From the NCBI GenBank assembly GCA_019418235.1, contig DYCH01000052.1, forward strand, positions 1 through 34,029: a stretch of DNA of 34,029 bases, in the 5' to 3' direction. Both the position numbers and the translations under genes were made by a program. Below the pieces are notes generated by a model that was given only the letters and a program-made list of their open reading frames with translations, was not told the origin of the DNA and made no database searches. This document shows, piece after piece, positions 25,718 through 33,860 of this stretch (within the stretch, counting starts at the first letter, position 1; every line of letters begins with the position of its first letter). The DNA is from Sutterella sp. GTDB lineage: Bacteria > Pseudomonadota > Gammaproteobacteria > Burkholderiales > Burkholderiaceae_F.

Positions 25718-26239
25718 ATGAGTCAAATGCCGACAACGATTCATACGGAGATGCGTCGTCAAGATCGAGCCGTGGACGATCCCGTTTTAATCAAAGCGTT
25801 CTTGCAACGCGCCCGTTCTGTTGTGGTTGCTTTTAATGACGAACCGCACCCGTATGCCGTTCCTTTGAGCTATGGCTTTGAAGTTTCCGACGATGGCTTA
25901 ATTCTTTATTTCCATGGTGCCGCCGATGGTCATAAGGCCGATTTGATTGCGAAAAATCCTGAAGTGAGTTTCGTGATTGCTGAGCTCGGTGCCACCATGG
26001 TGATTGATGATCCGGTCTCGAAGTCCGGTCAAAACTATTTCTCTGTAATTGGAAGTGGTACGATGCAAAAGCTCGAAGGTGACAAGCGTATTCATGCTTT
26101 GGAACAAATCATGCATCACTACGCAGGCGACGATGGAGAATTAACATGGGAATTCCCGGAAGAACTTGTGGAGAAGATGGGTATTTGGGCGATTAATGTG
26201 AAAGAACTTTCTGCCAAAACGCGTCAACAGATGTTTTAA
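25718..26239 (+). CDS. Nim-type pyridoxamine 5'-phosphate oxidase-fold protein
   Basis: A protein of 173 aa, similar to NimA-like flavin/PNPOx-fold proteins. Two hallmarks of that group are visible: MRRQDRAVDD near the N-terminus (12-21), and YFHGAADGHKADL with the His-rich pocket motif. Some Nim proteins are linked to 5-nitroimidazole resistance, but most chromosomal homologues have no proven role. AAGGAG at 25705-25710, overlapping the uvrB stop codon, is a strong ribosome binding site 7 nt from the ATG. A terminator follows. The convergent neighbour is a nitroreductase, an enzyme type that activates the same drugs. Confidence 0.82.
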   Translation: MSQMPTTIHTEMRRQDRAVDDPVLIKAFLQRARSVVVAFNDEPHPYAVPLSYGFEVSDDGLILYFHGAADGHKADLIAKNPEVSFVIAELGATMVIDDPVSKSGQNYFSVIGSGTMQKLEGDKRIHALEQIMHHYAGDDGELTWEFPEELVEKMGIWAINVKELSAKTRQQMF

Positions 26240-26241
26240 CG

Positions 26242-26268
26242 AAAAAAGAGAGGCTAATTGCCTCTTTT
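26242..26268. terminator. Terminator of the nim-type gene
   Basis: AGAGGC at 26249-26254 pairs with GCCTCT at 26260-26265, with A-T and G-T pairs outside. A short T run follows on the plus strand; the A run at 26242-26247 gives a T tract on the minus strand. Probably works in both directions. Confidence 0.7.
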
Positions 26269-26272
26269 AACG

Positions 26273-26298
26273 AAAAATGGGCGCTTTTAGCGCCCATT
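26273..26298 (-). terminator. Terminator of the nitroreductase operon
   Basis: ATGGGCGC at 26277-26284 pairs perfectly with GCGCCCAT at 26290-26297 around a 5-nt loop. The A run at 26273-26277 forms a T tract on the minus strand. It lies just past the nitroreductase stop codon. Confidence 0.8.
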
Positions 26299-26304
26299 GT
26301 TCTA

Positions 26305-26949
26305 TTAAGGAATGTAGTGGATGATATCCTCTTTTTCCCAACGAGATTTCGGTCGAGAGGCATTGGAGTCTTTGCTTGCACGATAGCCCAACGCAATACC
26401 TAAGATCGTACGGTGGTTTTTGGCTTTGATGCCTAAAAGGTCATCGAGCATATCAAAATCAATACCACCCAAGAGCGTGGAATCAATCCCCATTTCAGCC
26501 GCAGCAACGGTCAAACAGCCGGCAGCCAAATAGGCTTGGTTACTGGCGAAGTTAAACCATTCTTGAGGATCGGCTTCATACATTTTGGCGTACTCCATGC
26601 GCAGAGCATCGGGGCGCTCGTCAGAAGTCCACGTTTTGTAACGCCCATCTGCTTTTTCTTTTTCATAAAGCGCTTCCCAATAAGGCAGGCTTGTTGTGGC
26701 CGGTACAGCAAAAAAGATAAAGTCGGAGGCCGTCAAACGATTGACGTTGAAGTCCTTAATGGCAGGGCGGATTCTTTCGCGACCTTCAGGTGTCGTAACA
26801 ACATAAAAGTGCCACGGCTGTGAATTAACGGAAGAAGGACACAAGCGAAGAACCTCTAAAAGTTTTTCCATGTCTTTGGCAGACACGTGACGCCCTTGAT
26901 CAAAATGCTTGGTCGTATAGCGAGTTTGCATTAATTCCAAGATATCCAT
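26305..26949 (-). CDS. NfsB-like nitroreductase
   Basis: An FMN-dependent nitroreductase-family protein of 214 aa. The N-terminus (MDILELMQTRYTTKHFD) and the PSSVNSQPWHFYVV motif (about 38-51) match oxygen-insensitive NAD(P)H nitroreductases such as NfsB. Further shared features are the GCLTVAAAEMGIDSTLLGG region and the ALGYRA near the end. GGGGAGA lies just upstream of the ATG. It is the last gene of the likely trxB-smr-nitroreductase operon (13 nt after smr), which fits a redox role. Physiological substrate unknown. Confidence 0.88.
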   Translation of the reverse strand: MDILELMQTRYTTKHFDQGRHVSAKDMEKLLEVLRLCPSSVNSQPWHFYVVTTPEGRERIRPAIKDFNVNRLTASDFIFFAVPATTSLPYWEALYEKEKADGRYKTWTSDERPDALRMEYAKMYEADPQEWFNFASNQAYLAAGCLTVAAAEMGIDSTLLGGIDFDMLDDLLGIKAKNHRTILGIALGYRASKDSNASRPKSRWEKEDIIHYIP

Positions 26950-26962
26950 AAATATCTCCCCA

Positions 26963-27664
26963 TTAATTAATCTTTTTCGTTAATAAAACACGAACAGCAC
27001 CAGAGCCACCCTCACCGGGTAAGGCTTGGATAAAGGCTTGCACTTCATTCATTTGGCGAAGCCAACGACGTACCATCATTTTTAAAACGGGACCTTCGTC
27101 ACTGTTCATGCCTTTACCGTGTACAACACGAACACAACGAATACCCTCTTGACGGGCGGCGATAATAAACGTCGTCAAAGCCGAACGGGCCTCTTCAATT
27201 GTGTAGCCGTGTAAATCTAAATGTGCACCAACGGGCCACAAACCACGTTTGAGTTTGCTGGCTAAGTCAACCCCGCAACCTATGGCGACATAATCACGAT
27301 CGGCCCAGTCGTCCATGGACGTTGCGTCATAGTTATCAGACAGCTTCATCTCAACGTGAGCGCGAGTCGCAGGCGTTATGGGTTTGCGTGTTTTAACGCG
27401 CGCGGCCGGGTGTTTTTTATTGGATTGATCAAGCTCTGTGACACCTAAGCGTTGCATTTCTTTAGAAAACAGATCAGCGGCATCGTCTTGCTTTTCGGTT
27501 TTGATCATGCCAAGACGATGCATTTCAGCATCAAATTCTTTTTTGTTGAGCTTTTCTTGCTCGCGACGAGCCGCTAACTCTTCAGCCGACTCTTCACGTG
27601 CTTTTGTTTCTTCAAAGGCACGGGCTTTAATGCCCTTTAATGCCTCAAAACCTTTACTTCTCAT
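26963..27664 (-). CDS. Smr-domain protein (SmrA/SmrB type)
   Basis: A protein of 233 aa. The C-terminal Smr domain (about 145-230) shows the two hallmarks HLDLHGYT and VVHGKGMNS, and ends with the expected GGSGAVRVLL. Smr domains nick DNA or cleave RNA; SmrB in E. coli cuts mRNA at collided ribosomes. The N-terminal 100 residues are highly charged and probably helical and partly disordered. The ATG follows the trxB stop codon by 2 nt, so translation is likely coupled. Whether this protein acts on DNA or on stalled ribosomes cannot be decided from sequence. Confidence 0.85.
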   Translation of the reverse strand: MRSKGFEALKGIKARAFEETKAREESAEELAARREQEKLNKKEFDAEMHRLGMIKTEKQDDAADLFSKEMQRLGVTELDQSNKKHPAARVKTRKPITPATRAHVEMKLSDNYDATSMDDWADRDYVAIGCGVDLASKLKRGLWPVGAHLDLHGYTIEEARSALTTFIIAARQEGIRCVRVVHGKGMNSDEGPVLKMMVRRWLRQMNEVQAFIQALPGEGGSGAVRVLLTKKIN

Positions 27665-27666
27665 TT

Positions 27667-28623
27667 TTACTCTTGGCTTTCTAAGTAACGTTGTGCGTCA
27701 AGTGCGGCCATGCAACCCGTGGCAGCAGAAGTGATGGCTTGACGGTAGGTTTGGTCTTGGCAGTCACCGGCAGCAAAGACGCCTTCAATGTTGGTCGCCG
27801 TTGCCGTGTGAGAACGCGTTCCTTGGGTAACGATATAGCCGTTATCAAGCTCCAATTGATCGGCGAAAATCTTGGTGTTGGGTGAATGGCCGATCGCAAT
27901 GAAAACACCATCAAGCGTCAAGGATTCATCCGCAGCACCATCTGTTGCCTTGAGGGCAAGTCCAGTAACCCCTTGGTCATCGCCTAAGACTTCTTTCACT
28001 TCGCGGAAAAGGTGCAATTCAATGCGACCTTCTTCAACGGCAGCCATTAATTTCTTAACCATAATCGGTTCGGCTTTAAAGCGATCACGTCGGTGAATGA
28101 GGTGAACTTTGCTGGCGATATTGGACAAGTAAAGCGCTTCTTCCAAGGCTGCATTACCGCCCCCGACAACAGCAACCACCTTTTTACGATAGAAAAAGCC
28201 GTCACAGGTTGCGCAAGCAGAAACGCCACGTCCTTTGTAGCGTTGTTCGGATTCAAGACCCAAATACTTGGCAGAGGCTCCCGTTGCAATGATGAGAGCA
28301 TCGCAGGTATAGGTGTTACCAAGGTCAGAAACCAAACGAATCGGCTTTTCTTTCAAGTAAGCTTCCGTCACCATGTCAAATTCAATTTGGGTACCGAAAC
28401 GGCTGGCATGATCCAAGAATCGTTGCATGAGTTCAGGCCCTTGTACGCCATTGACGTCGGCCGGCCAGTTGTCGATTTCAGTTGTGGTCATCAACTGACC
28501 ACCTTGCTCCATTCCGGTGATCAAGAGCGGTTCTAAATTGGCTCTCGCAGCATAAAGAGCGGCGGTATAACCTGCAGGCCCAGAACCCAAGACAATCACT
28601 TTGGCATGTTTCGTAGTGGACAT
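27667..28623 (-). CDS. trxB: Thioredoxin reductase
   Basis: An NADPH-dependent flavoprotein of 318 aa that keeps thioredoxin reduced. FAD motif GSGPAGYT (13-20), redox pair CATC (C137 and C140), NADPH motif VVGGGNAALEEA (152-163) and the C-terminal FAD motif FAAGDCQD. The frame opens further up at 28662, but the ATG at 28623 with AAGGA upstream and the usual short N-terminus is chosen. It heads the minus-strand trxB-smr-nitroreductase operon and is divergent from ftsK. The 206-nt space to ftsK is AT-rich; a TACAAT box at 28784-28789 points toward ftsK without a clear -35 partner. Confidence 0.96.
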   Translation of the reverse strand: MSTTKHAKVIVLGSGPAGYTAALYAARANLEPLLITGMEQGGQLMTTTEIDNWPADVNGVQGPELMQRFLDHASRFGTQIEFDMVTEAYLKEKPIRLVSDLGNTYTCDALIIATGASAKYLGLESEQRYKGRGVSACATCDGFFYRKKVVAVVGGGNAALEEALYLSNIASKVHLIHRRDRFKAEPIMVKKLMAAVEEGRIELHLFREVKEVLGDDQGVTGLALKATDGAADESLTLDGVFIAIGHSPNTKIFADQLELDNGYIVTQGTRSHTATATNIEGVFAAGDCQDQTYRQAITSAATGCMAALDAQRYLESQE

Positions 28624-28829
28624 AAAAAATCCTTTGTTTCTCTCATTAATTAACTCTTGCATTTTAACTTCAAAGCGAAAGAATTTAGCCTAAAAGAATT
28701 AGCCGAAAATATAAAAAAAGTAACGAGCTGAAAAATGCTTGCAAATTTGGGTGTTTATAGGCCCTATTAGCGATACAAAAAAGTACAATTAATGTTTCTA
28801 GAAATTGAATGTAAGAATTGATTTTTTGA

Positions 28830-31247
28830 ATGAAAAAGCCGGCCCTCAATAAAGAAAAAGCCTCAAAAAACCTGCTGAAACCACCTACCAAACGCAAACG
28901 TTCTGTCAATGAAGGTCAGTTGGTGACGCCAGGAAACGAACTGGTTCTTAAGAATGCTTATTTAGAGGCACCTCAAACTCCTAAAGAAAAGGCAAAGATT
29001 CAACTTGCGCCTTTTATGGGGGTGTTTTTTGCCGTTTTCACCGTTTTATATTTGCTATCGCTCGTTTCTTATTCTCCGGCAGACCCATCTTTTACGCATG
29101 CCGCACCTTTAGTAGATGCCAAAAACTTTGTCGGTGGTTTTGGTGCTTATCTCTCTGACATTTCACTTTTTGTTTTTGGGTGGAGCGCCTATTGGCTCAT
29201 CGGGGTTGGAGCAATGGTGGCATGGCGTTATGCATCCAGTCGCTATGTGAAAACACCTTTTGGTCGCCTCTATCACCTAATGGGTTTGGTATTACTTTTA
29301 TGTGCTAGCACAACGCTAGAAGCGTTGCGTTTGTATCCTTATGCAGAGCGTTTGCCGGGCGAAGCTGGTGGCATCTTAGGTCAAGCTTTGGTGACAAACG
29401 TAGTTCCTTACATGGGAGCGATCGGTGCGACGTTAATCATGCTTGTTTTGGGCGCCTGGGGTATGGCGATTTTCTTTGAATTTTCTTGGCTCAATGTTTT
29501 CGAAGGATTGGGAGCTCGTGTGGAACGCCTCTACAAGCGAGATAATCGTCGAGAAGAAATCGTTAAAGCCGATTTCAATGAACCGGAAAAGAAGAAAGAA
29601 GCCATAACGTCTTCGTTACCGTTTTTTAAGAAAGAAGACAAGGTTGAAGATAACGAAGACGATCAACCCGGCCTTGCGATTGATATTAAGCCACAGGCTA
29701 AGGTTGAACAAAGTACGGTTGCTTTGCAATCGCAACAAGAAAGCCTTTTTGAAAACTCGGTTACGCCGATTCGTCCGGATTTGCGACTTTTTGATCCGGC
29801 CGTTAACTCAGAGCCTTCGATTGACAAGACCTCGCTTAGCATCATGAGTAACTTGATTGAAAGTAAGCTCGCTAGTTACGGAGTGAAAGTCACCGTAAGA
29901 GCGGCCAATCCGGGGCCGGTCGTGACGCGCTACGAAATTGAACCGGCCGAAGGTGTTAAGAGCTCTGCGATTAAAAATCTAGAAAACGACTTGGCGCGAG
30001 TTTTGAGTGTTCAATCCGTGCGTGTTTTGGAAACGGTTCCCAATACCCCTTACATGGGACTTGAAGTACCAAATCCGAAACGTCAGATTGTGAAACTTTC
30101 TGAACTTTTAGGTTCTCAAGACTTTGCTCGTTTTAAAGGTGCACTGCCTTTGTGTTTGGGTAAGTGCATCACGGGTGAACCGTTTGTCCAAGATTTGGCG
30201 AAAATGCCTCATTTACTTGTGGCGGGTACCACGGGTTCTGGTAAATCCGTGGGCGTCAATAGCATGATTTTGTCGCTTTTGTACCGCTTTGAACCCTCGA
30301 AGTTGCGATTGATTTTGATTGACCCGAAGAAAGTGGAATTTTCTTGGTATGAGGATATTCCGCACTTATTGTGTCCGGTGGTTGATCAAATGAATTTGGC
30401 TAAACACAGTCTTCAATGGTGCGTCAAAGAAATGGATCGTCGCTACCATTTGGCGCATTTGCTGAAGGTTCGAAACATTGACACCTATAACCAAAAGGTG
30501 CGTGAACTTGCCGCAAGCGGCACGACGATGCTCTCTCACTATCTCAAGGATGTGAAAGAAGACATGCCCTTGGAAGAGTTGCCTTACATCGTCGTTGTGG
30601 TTGACGAAATGGCAGACTTGTTGATGGTGGATAAAAAGGGTGTTGAAGACTCTTTGATTCGTTTGGCTCAAAAAGCGCGTGCTGCTGGTATTCACTTGAT
30701 TTTGGCAACGCAACGCCCTAGCGCCGATGTGCTTTCCGGTCTTTTGAGAACCAATATTCCGTCCCGAGCTGCTTTCCAAGTAGCGACAGGTTCAGATAGT
30801 CGCATTATTTTGGACCAAATGGGCGCAGAAAATCTTTTAGGTAACGGTGACTTCTTATTCAAGATGCCTAGCCTTCAATCATTGGAACGTGTTCAAGGGG
30901 CTTTTGTGACCGATGGTGAGTTGGAGCGTATTACTTCAGCTTTGCGTCAAATGGCTAAGCCTAAGTACGTGACCGAAGTGTTGGTGACCGACGAGGATGA
31001 GGAAGGCGAAGGCGGTGAAAGTCGTCGCAGTCTAGGTGGCGCTCGAGATGCGCTTTTTGATAAAGCCGTGCAGATCATTCTCGACAGTAATAAGTGTTCG
31101 GTGACGTTCTTGCAACGCCGTTTAGGTGTGGGCTATCCGCGAGCTGCCAATATCGTTGATGAGTTGGAAGCCGAAGGCATTGTGAGTGCAGCAGACTCTA
31201 GCGGTCGCCGAACCATTAATGCTCGCCCTGATCAATTGGAGCTCTAA
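28830..31247 (+). CDS. ftsK: FtsK/SpoIIIE-type DNA translocase
   Basis: A membrane-anchored DNA pump of 805 aa for chromosome dimer resolution and septal segregation. A basic N-terminus (1-45) is followed by about four membrane segments (50-220), a charged linker (about 235-320), the alpha-beta motor with Walker A GTTGSGKS (466-473) and VVVVDEMADLL, and a C-terminal gamma winged helix (about 735-800, with LQRRLGVGYPRAANIVDELE) that reads KOPS-type sites. It is much shorter than E. coli FtsK because the linker is short. The ribosome binding site is weak. lolA starts directly after the stop codon. Confidence 0.95.
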   Translation: MKKPALNKEKASKNLLKPPTKRKRSVNEGQLVTPGNELVLKNAYLEAPQTPKEKAKIQLAPFMGVFFAVFTVLYLLSLVSYSPADPSFTHAAPLVDAKNFVGGFGAYLSDISLFVFGWSAYWLIGVGAMVAWRYASSRYVKTPFGRLYHLMGLVLLLCASTTLEALRLYPYAERLPGEAGGILGQALVTNVVPYMGAIGATLIMLVLGAWGMAIFFEFSWLNVFEGLGARVERLYKRDNRREEIVKADFNEPEKKKEAITSSLPFFKKEDKVEDNEDDQPGLAIDIKPQAKVEQSTVALQSQQESLFENSVTPIRPDLRLFDPAVNSEPSIDKTSLSIMSNLIESKLASYGVKVTVRAANPGPVVTRYEIEPAEGVKSSAIKNLENDLARVLSVQSVRVLETVPNTPYMGLEVPNPKRQIVKLSELLGSQDFARFKGALPLCLGKCITGEPFVQDLAKMPHLLVAGTTGSGKSVGVNSMILSLLYRFEPSKLRLILIDPKKVEFSWYEDIPHLLCPVVDQMNLAKHSLQWCVKEMDRRYHLAHLLKVRNIDTYNQKVRELAASGTTMLSHYLKDVKEDMPLEELPYIVVVVDEMADLLMVDKKGVEDSLIRLAQKARAAGIHLILATQRPSADVLSGLLRTNIPSRAAFQVATGSDSRIILDQMGAENLLGNGDFLFKMPSLQSLERVQGAFVTDGELERITSALRQMAKPKYVTEVLVTDEDEEGEGGESRRSLGGARDALFDKAVQIILDSNKCSVTFLQRRLGVGYPRAANIVDELEAEGIVSAADSSGRRTINARPDQLEL

Positions 31248-31874
31248 GTGCGTAAATTTTTAGTGTCCTTACTCTTAGCCGGTTGTTCGTTATCTGCTAT
31301 GGCAGGGGCCATGGATGACCTGCAGGCCTTTTTGAAAAACACATCAAGTGCTGCCGGGACTTTTAATCAAAAAGTGATTACGGATAAGGGAGAGGATGCA
31401 TCGGGGGCCGGTCAAGGGGAATTTAAATTCTTGCGTCCGGGATGCTTTAGTTGGCACTACGATGCGCCTTTCGAAGAATTGATGATGAGTGACGGCAAGA
31501 CCCTATGGCTCTATGACGTAGAGATGGCTCAGGTGACCGTTAAAACACTCACGCAAGCGTTGCCTGCAACGCCTGCATCGATTCTTTTCGGAAACAACGA
31601 TTTCACAAAAGATTTTGCGGTAAAAGAGCTTCCGGACAGCGAAGGGATGCATTGGTTGCTAGCAACCCCTAAAGATGATAATTCGCCATTTAGTGAAGTG
31701 AGAATCGCTTTTAAGAATCAATTGCCCACTCGCATGATTCTCAAAGATAATTTTGGTCAGCAAACGATTTTGGCTTTTTCAAATGTGAAAAAGAATCCGA
31801 AATTTAAGAAGACGGATTTCACATTCAAGACGCCTAAAGGTGTAGATATTTTGGAAGATCGATCGGGTCTTTAA
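31248..31874 (+). CDS. lolA: LolA, periplasmic lipoprotein carrier
   Basis: A chaperone of 208 aa that carries lipoproteins from LolCDE to LolB. The signal peptide has a likely signal-peptidase-I site after A19 (AMA then GA). LolA landmarks include FNQKVITDKG, GEFKFLRPGCFSWHYDAPF, DGKTLWLYDVEMAQVTV and the QQTILAFSNVKKNP stretch. The start is a GTG immediately after the ftsK stop codon, so translation is coupled. Oddly, the signal peptide contains LAGC (10-13), which matches a lipobox. The usual Burkholderiales neighbours rarA and serS do not follow. Confidence 0.92.
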   Translation: MRKFLVSLLLAGCSLSAMAGAMDDLQAFLKNTSSAAGTFNQKVITDKGEDASGAGQGEFKFLRPGCFSWHYDAPFEELMMSDGKTLWLYDVEMAQVTVKTLTQALPATPASILFGNNDFTKDFAVKELPDSEGMHWLLATPKDDNSPFSEVRIAFKNQLPTRMILKDNFGQQTILAFSNVKKNPKFKKTDFTFKTPKGVDILEDRSGL

Positions 31875-31900
31875 ACAAAAACGGTTGATTGGAAAACAAG

Positions 31901-31936
31901 CGGGAGAGCTCTTTTGGAACTCTCCCGTATTTGTTT
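31901..31936. terminator. Terminator between lolA and mmuP
   Basis: CGGGAGAG at 31901-31908 pairs perfectly with CTCTCCCG at 31920-31927. On the plus strand it is followed by TATTTGTTT; on the minus strand by TTGTTTTCC. It probably serves both convergent genes, though both T tracts are imperfect. Confidence 0.6.
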
Positions 31937-32006
31937 GATAAACGGTTTTGTTTATTTCCCGAAGAGGGGATGGGTTAAATCAAAACCGGCTGTGGTTAAG
32001 AAGCGC

Positions 32007-33455
32007 TTAGGGAATCGCTTCACGACCCGGCATGTCGTCCACCACGTGAGTCATCCGGGCCGCTTTTTTTATCTTATGCGTCAAGTGATAGATGACAAAG
32101 CACGAAACGGTAAACGGAATGCCACAGTAAAGTGCAATACGTTGTTCGGGGTCAAAGCCCATACCGACCATCACAACGATGCACATGACAGCACCGGCAA
32201 TGGGTACGAACGGGAACCAGGGACTCTTATATTTAAGTTGGTTCAAGTCGCCACCATTGGCCAAATATTGTTGGCGGAAGCGGTAGTGAGCGATGCAAAT
32301 GCTTAACCAAACACCCACCGTAGAGAAACCTACGATAGAGATCAAAATCACAAAGACCGTATCAGCAGCCATCACGCTCGAAGCCAGAGCAAGCAAACCA
32401 CCCAACATACTAAATGCCAAGGCGTTAACAGGAACACCTCGCTTATTGAGTTTGGCTAAGCCTGCCGGCATCATGCCATCATGACCCAACGACCACACCA
32501 TACGACCGGAGGCAAACAACCCCGTGTTGGCCGATGACAAAATCGCCGTGATAATGACAAAGTTAAAGATGTCAGCTGCATAGGGGATCCCTAACTGCTC
32601 AAAGACCGTAATGAACGGGCTCTTTGAAACCGTGGCAGATTCTGCCGGCACCAACGTTGCAACAATCAAGACGGTGCCTACAAAGAAGACCACCAAGCGC
32701 AACAAAGAGGCGCGAACAGCAATCGGAATCACGCGTTCAGGATTATGCGTTTCGCCTGCAGCCACACCGATCAATTCGGTACCAGAGAAGGCAAAGCAAA
32801 CCGTCACCATCGTAAATAACAGTGGTGTTATGCCGTTGGGCAACAAATCACCGTTACCGATCAAGTTTGACCAACCCGGAGAACCTGTTTCGCCAAATGG
32901 AATAACATCAAAGATGGCACAAGCCCCCAAGACGATGAAAACCTGAATAGTGATCACTTTGATAATCGAGAGGAAGAACTCACTTTCAGCAAAAAAGCGA
33001 GTATCAATCACATTCAAGAAGAAAATGATTGACCCGAAAATCACGCACCACATCCATATCGGTACTTGCGGGAACCAATACTGCATGGCAAAGCCAACAG
33101 CGGTGAATGCGGTCCCTAATGTGACCGTCCAATTCAACCAATACAACCACGCAACAGCATAACCGGCTGCCGGAGAGATGTATTTTGTTGCATAAAGATG
33201 AAAGGAGCCAGGGTCGGGGTGAGCCACAGAGAGTTCACCAAGACTTAACATGATCAAGTACACCATAAATGCACCGATTAAGTAAGCCAACACAGTACCG
33301 AAGGCACCAACGTTTGCGATGATGTGACCAGTTCCAAAGAAGAGGCCGCTGCCGATCACGCCACCTAAACTCAACATGATGAGGTGACGCAATTGCATTG
33401 AGCGTTGGAATTGGGACTCGTTATTCGCCGTATTATTTTGGGAGCGATTACTCAT
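32007..33455 (-). CDS. mmuP: S-methylmethionine permease, MmuP-like
   Basis: An APC-superfamily amino acid permease of 482 aa with about twelve hydrophobic segments. It matches what I recall of E. coli MmuP unusually well: MLSLGGVIGSGLFF near the N-terminus, the AVAWLYWLNWTVTLG region, MQYWFPQVPIW, FAFSGTELIGVAAGE and GIPYAADIFNFVI. Lysine and GABA permeases of the same family are the alternatives. GGGGGAAAGG sits just before the ATG. No homocysteine methyltransferase gene (mmuM) is in the window. The gene is preceded by a leader of about 205 nt with several stem-loops and by a promoter at 33668-33697. Confidence 0.87.
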   Translation of the reverse strand: MSNRSQNNTANNESQFQRSMQLRHLIMLSLGGVIGSGLFFGTGHIIANVGAFGTVLAYLIGAFMVYLIMLSLGELSVAHPDPGSFHLYATKYISPAAGYAVAWLYWLNWTVTLGTAFTAVGFAMQYWFPQVPIWMWCVIFGSIIFFLNVIDTRFFAESEFFLSIIKVITIQVFIVLGACAIFDVIPFGETGSPGWSNLIGNGDLLPNGITPLLFTMVTVCFAFSGTELIGVAAGETHNPERVIPIAVRASLLRLVVFFVGTVLIVATLVPAESATVSKSPFITVFEQLGIPYAADIFNFVIITAILSSANTGLFASGRMVWSLGHDGMMPAGLAKLNKRGVPVNALAFSMLGGLLALASSVMAADTVFVILISIVGFSTVGVWLSICIAHYRFRQQYLANGGDLNQLKYKSPWFPFVPIAGAVMCIVVMVGMGFDPEQRIALYCGIPFTVSCFVIYHLTHKIKKAARMTHVVDDMPGREAIP

Positions 33456-33660
33456 GCCTTTCCCCCAAAGTGTTGCTTCTGCTTTCTAGCACCGAGGGTA
33501 CAGGCCTTATACCCAAGGACTCAGGATCTTGTCTTCGACGAAATATTCGCTTCGAAGCTAGTCTGACAGTTGCAACCCGTTTGTAAAAAGATGCTCGTCG
33601 TCCAAACGTTCATCTCTCGTTTTTCGAGGGTTTTCTCCCCCGACACGGTGGTCAACAAAA
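33456..33660 (-). promoter_or_regulatory. Structured mmuP leader, riboswitch-like
   Basis: Read on the minus strand, the leader can fold into a series of stem-loops. They are CTCG/CGAG with a 5-nt loop (33615-33629), TGTC/GACA enclosing TTCGA/TCGAA (33530-33568), CTGAG/CTCGG enclosing GGTA/TACC (33492-33524) and TGCT/AGCA with an AGAA loop (33480-33491). A CTTT/AAAG hairpin holds the G-rich ribosome binding site in its loop (33458-33470). GTTGC near 33572 can also pair with GCAAC near 33475 and close the middle part. No known riboswitch class was recognised. Function is inferred from position and structure only. Confidence 0.4.
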
Positions 33661-33667
33661 TAAATTT

Positions 33668-33697
33668 GTTCTATTGACACCGCGATAATAGAGTCAA
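33668..33697 (-). promoter_or_regulatory. Likely mmuP promoter with inverted repeat
   Basis: On the minus strand TTGACT (33697-33692) lies 18 nt before TAGAAC (33673-33668). TTGAC at 33674-33678 and GTCAA at 33693-33697 form an inverted repeat over the spacer and the -35 box, so an operator may overlap the promoter. Confidence 0.45.
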
Positions 33698-33778
33698 AAT
33701 TCGGTGAGGGCAATAGGTAAAGCGAAAATAAATTGCAACAGTGCGCAAGTCTTTGGAAAATAAAAGGAAATTTTTAGA

Positions 33779-33817
33779 AATATTTTGTGGTTTTTTTGCC
33801 CAAAAACACAAAATATT
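33779..33817. repeat. Long AT-rich inverted repeat
   Basis: A 16-bp inverted repeat: 33779-33795 pairs with 33802-33817, with one bulged G at 33790 and a 6-nt loop. The arms run AATATTTTGTG and CACAAAATATT at the outside, then T and A runs. No T tract follows on either side in the usual place, so it is not a plain terminator. It lies between the tRNA terminator and the mmuP promoter region. Confidence 0.6.
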
Positions 33818-33823
33818 GTTGAC

Positions 33824-33857
33824 AAAGAAAAAGGAGAGGTTTTTTGACCTCTCCTTT
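33824..33857 (-). terminator. Terminator of the tRNA-Asn transcript
   Basis: AAAGGAGAGGT at 33830-33840 pairs perfectly with ACCTCTCCTTT at 33847-33857. On the minus strand a T-rich tail follows (33832-33824). It begins 3 nt past the 3' end of the tRNA. Confidence 0.9.
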
Positions 33858-33860
33858 GAA

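Noticed and set aside
33456..33660. Known riboswitch in the mmuP leader (SAM-I, SAH, lysine, glycine, T-box)
   Set aside because: A GGTGCTA-like stretch recalls SAM-I, but the conserved core with the GGCAACC-type segment is absent. None of the other consensus cores could be matched.
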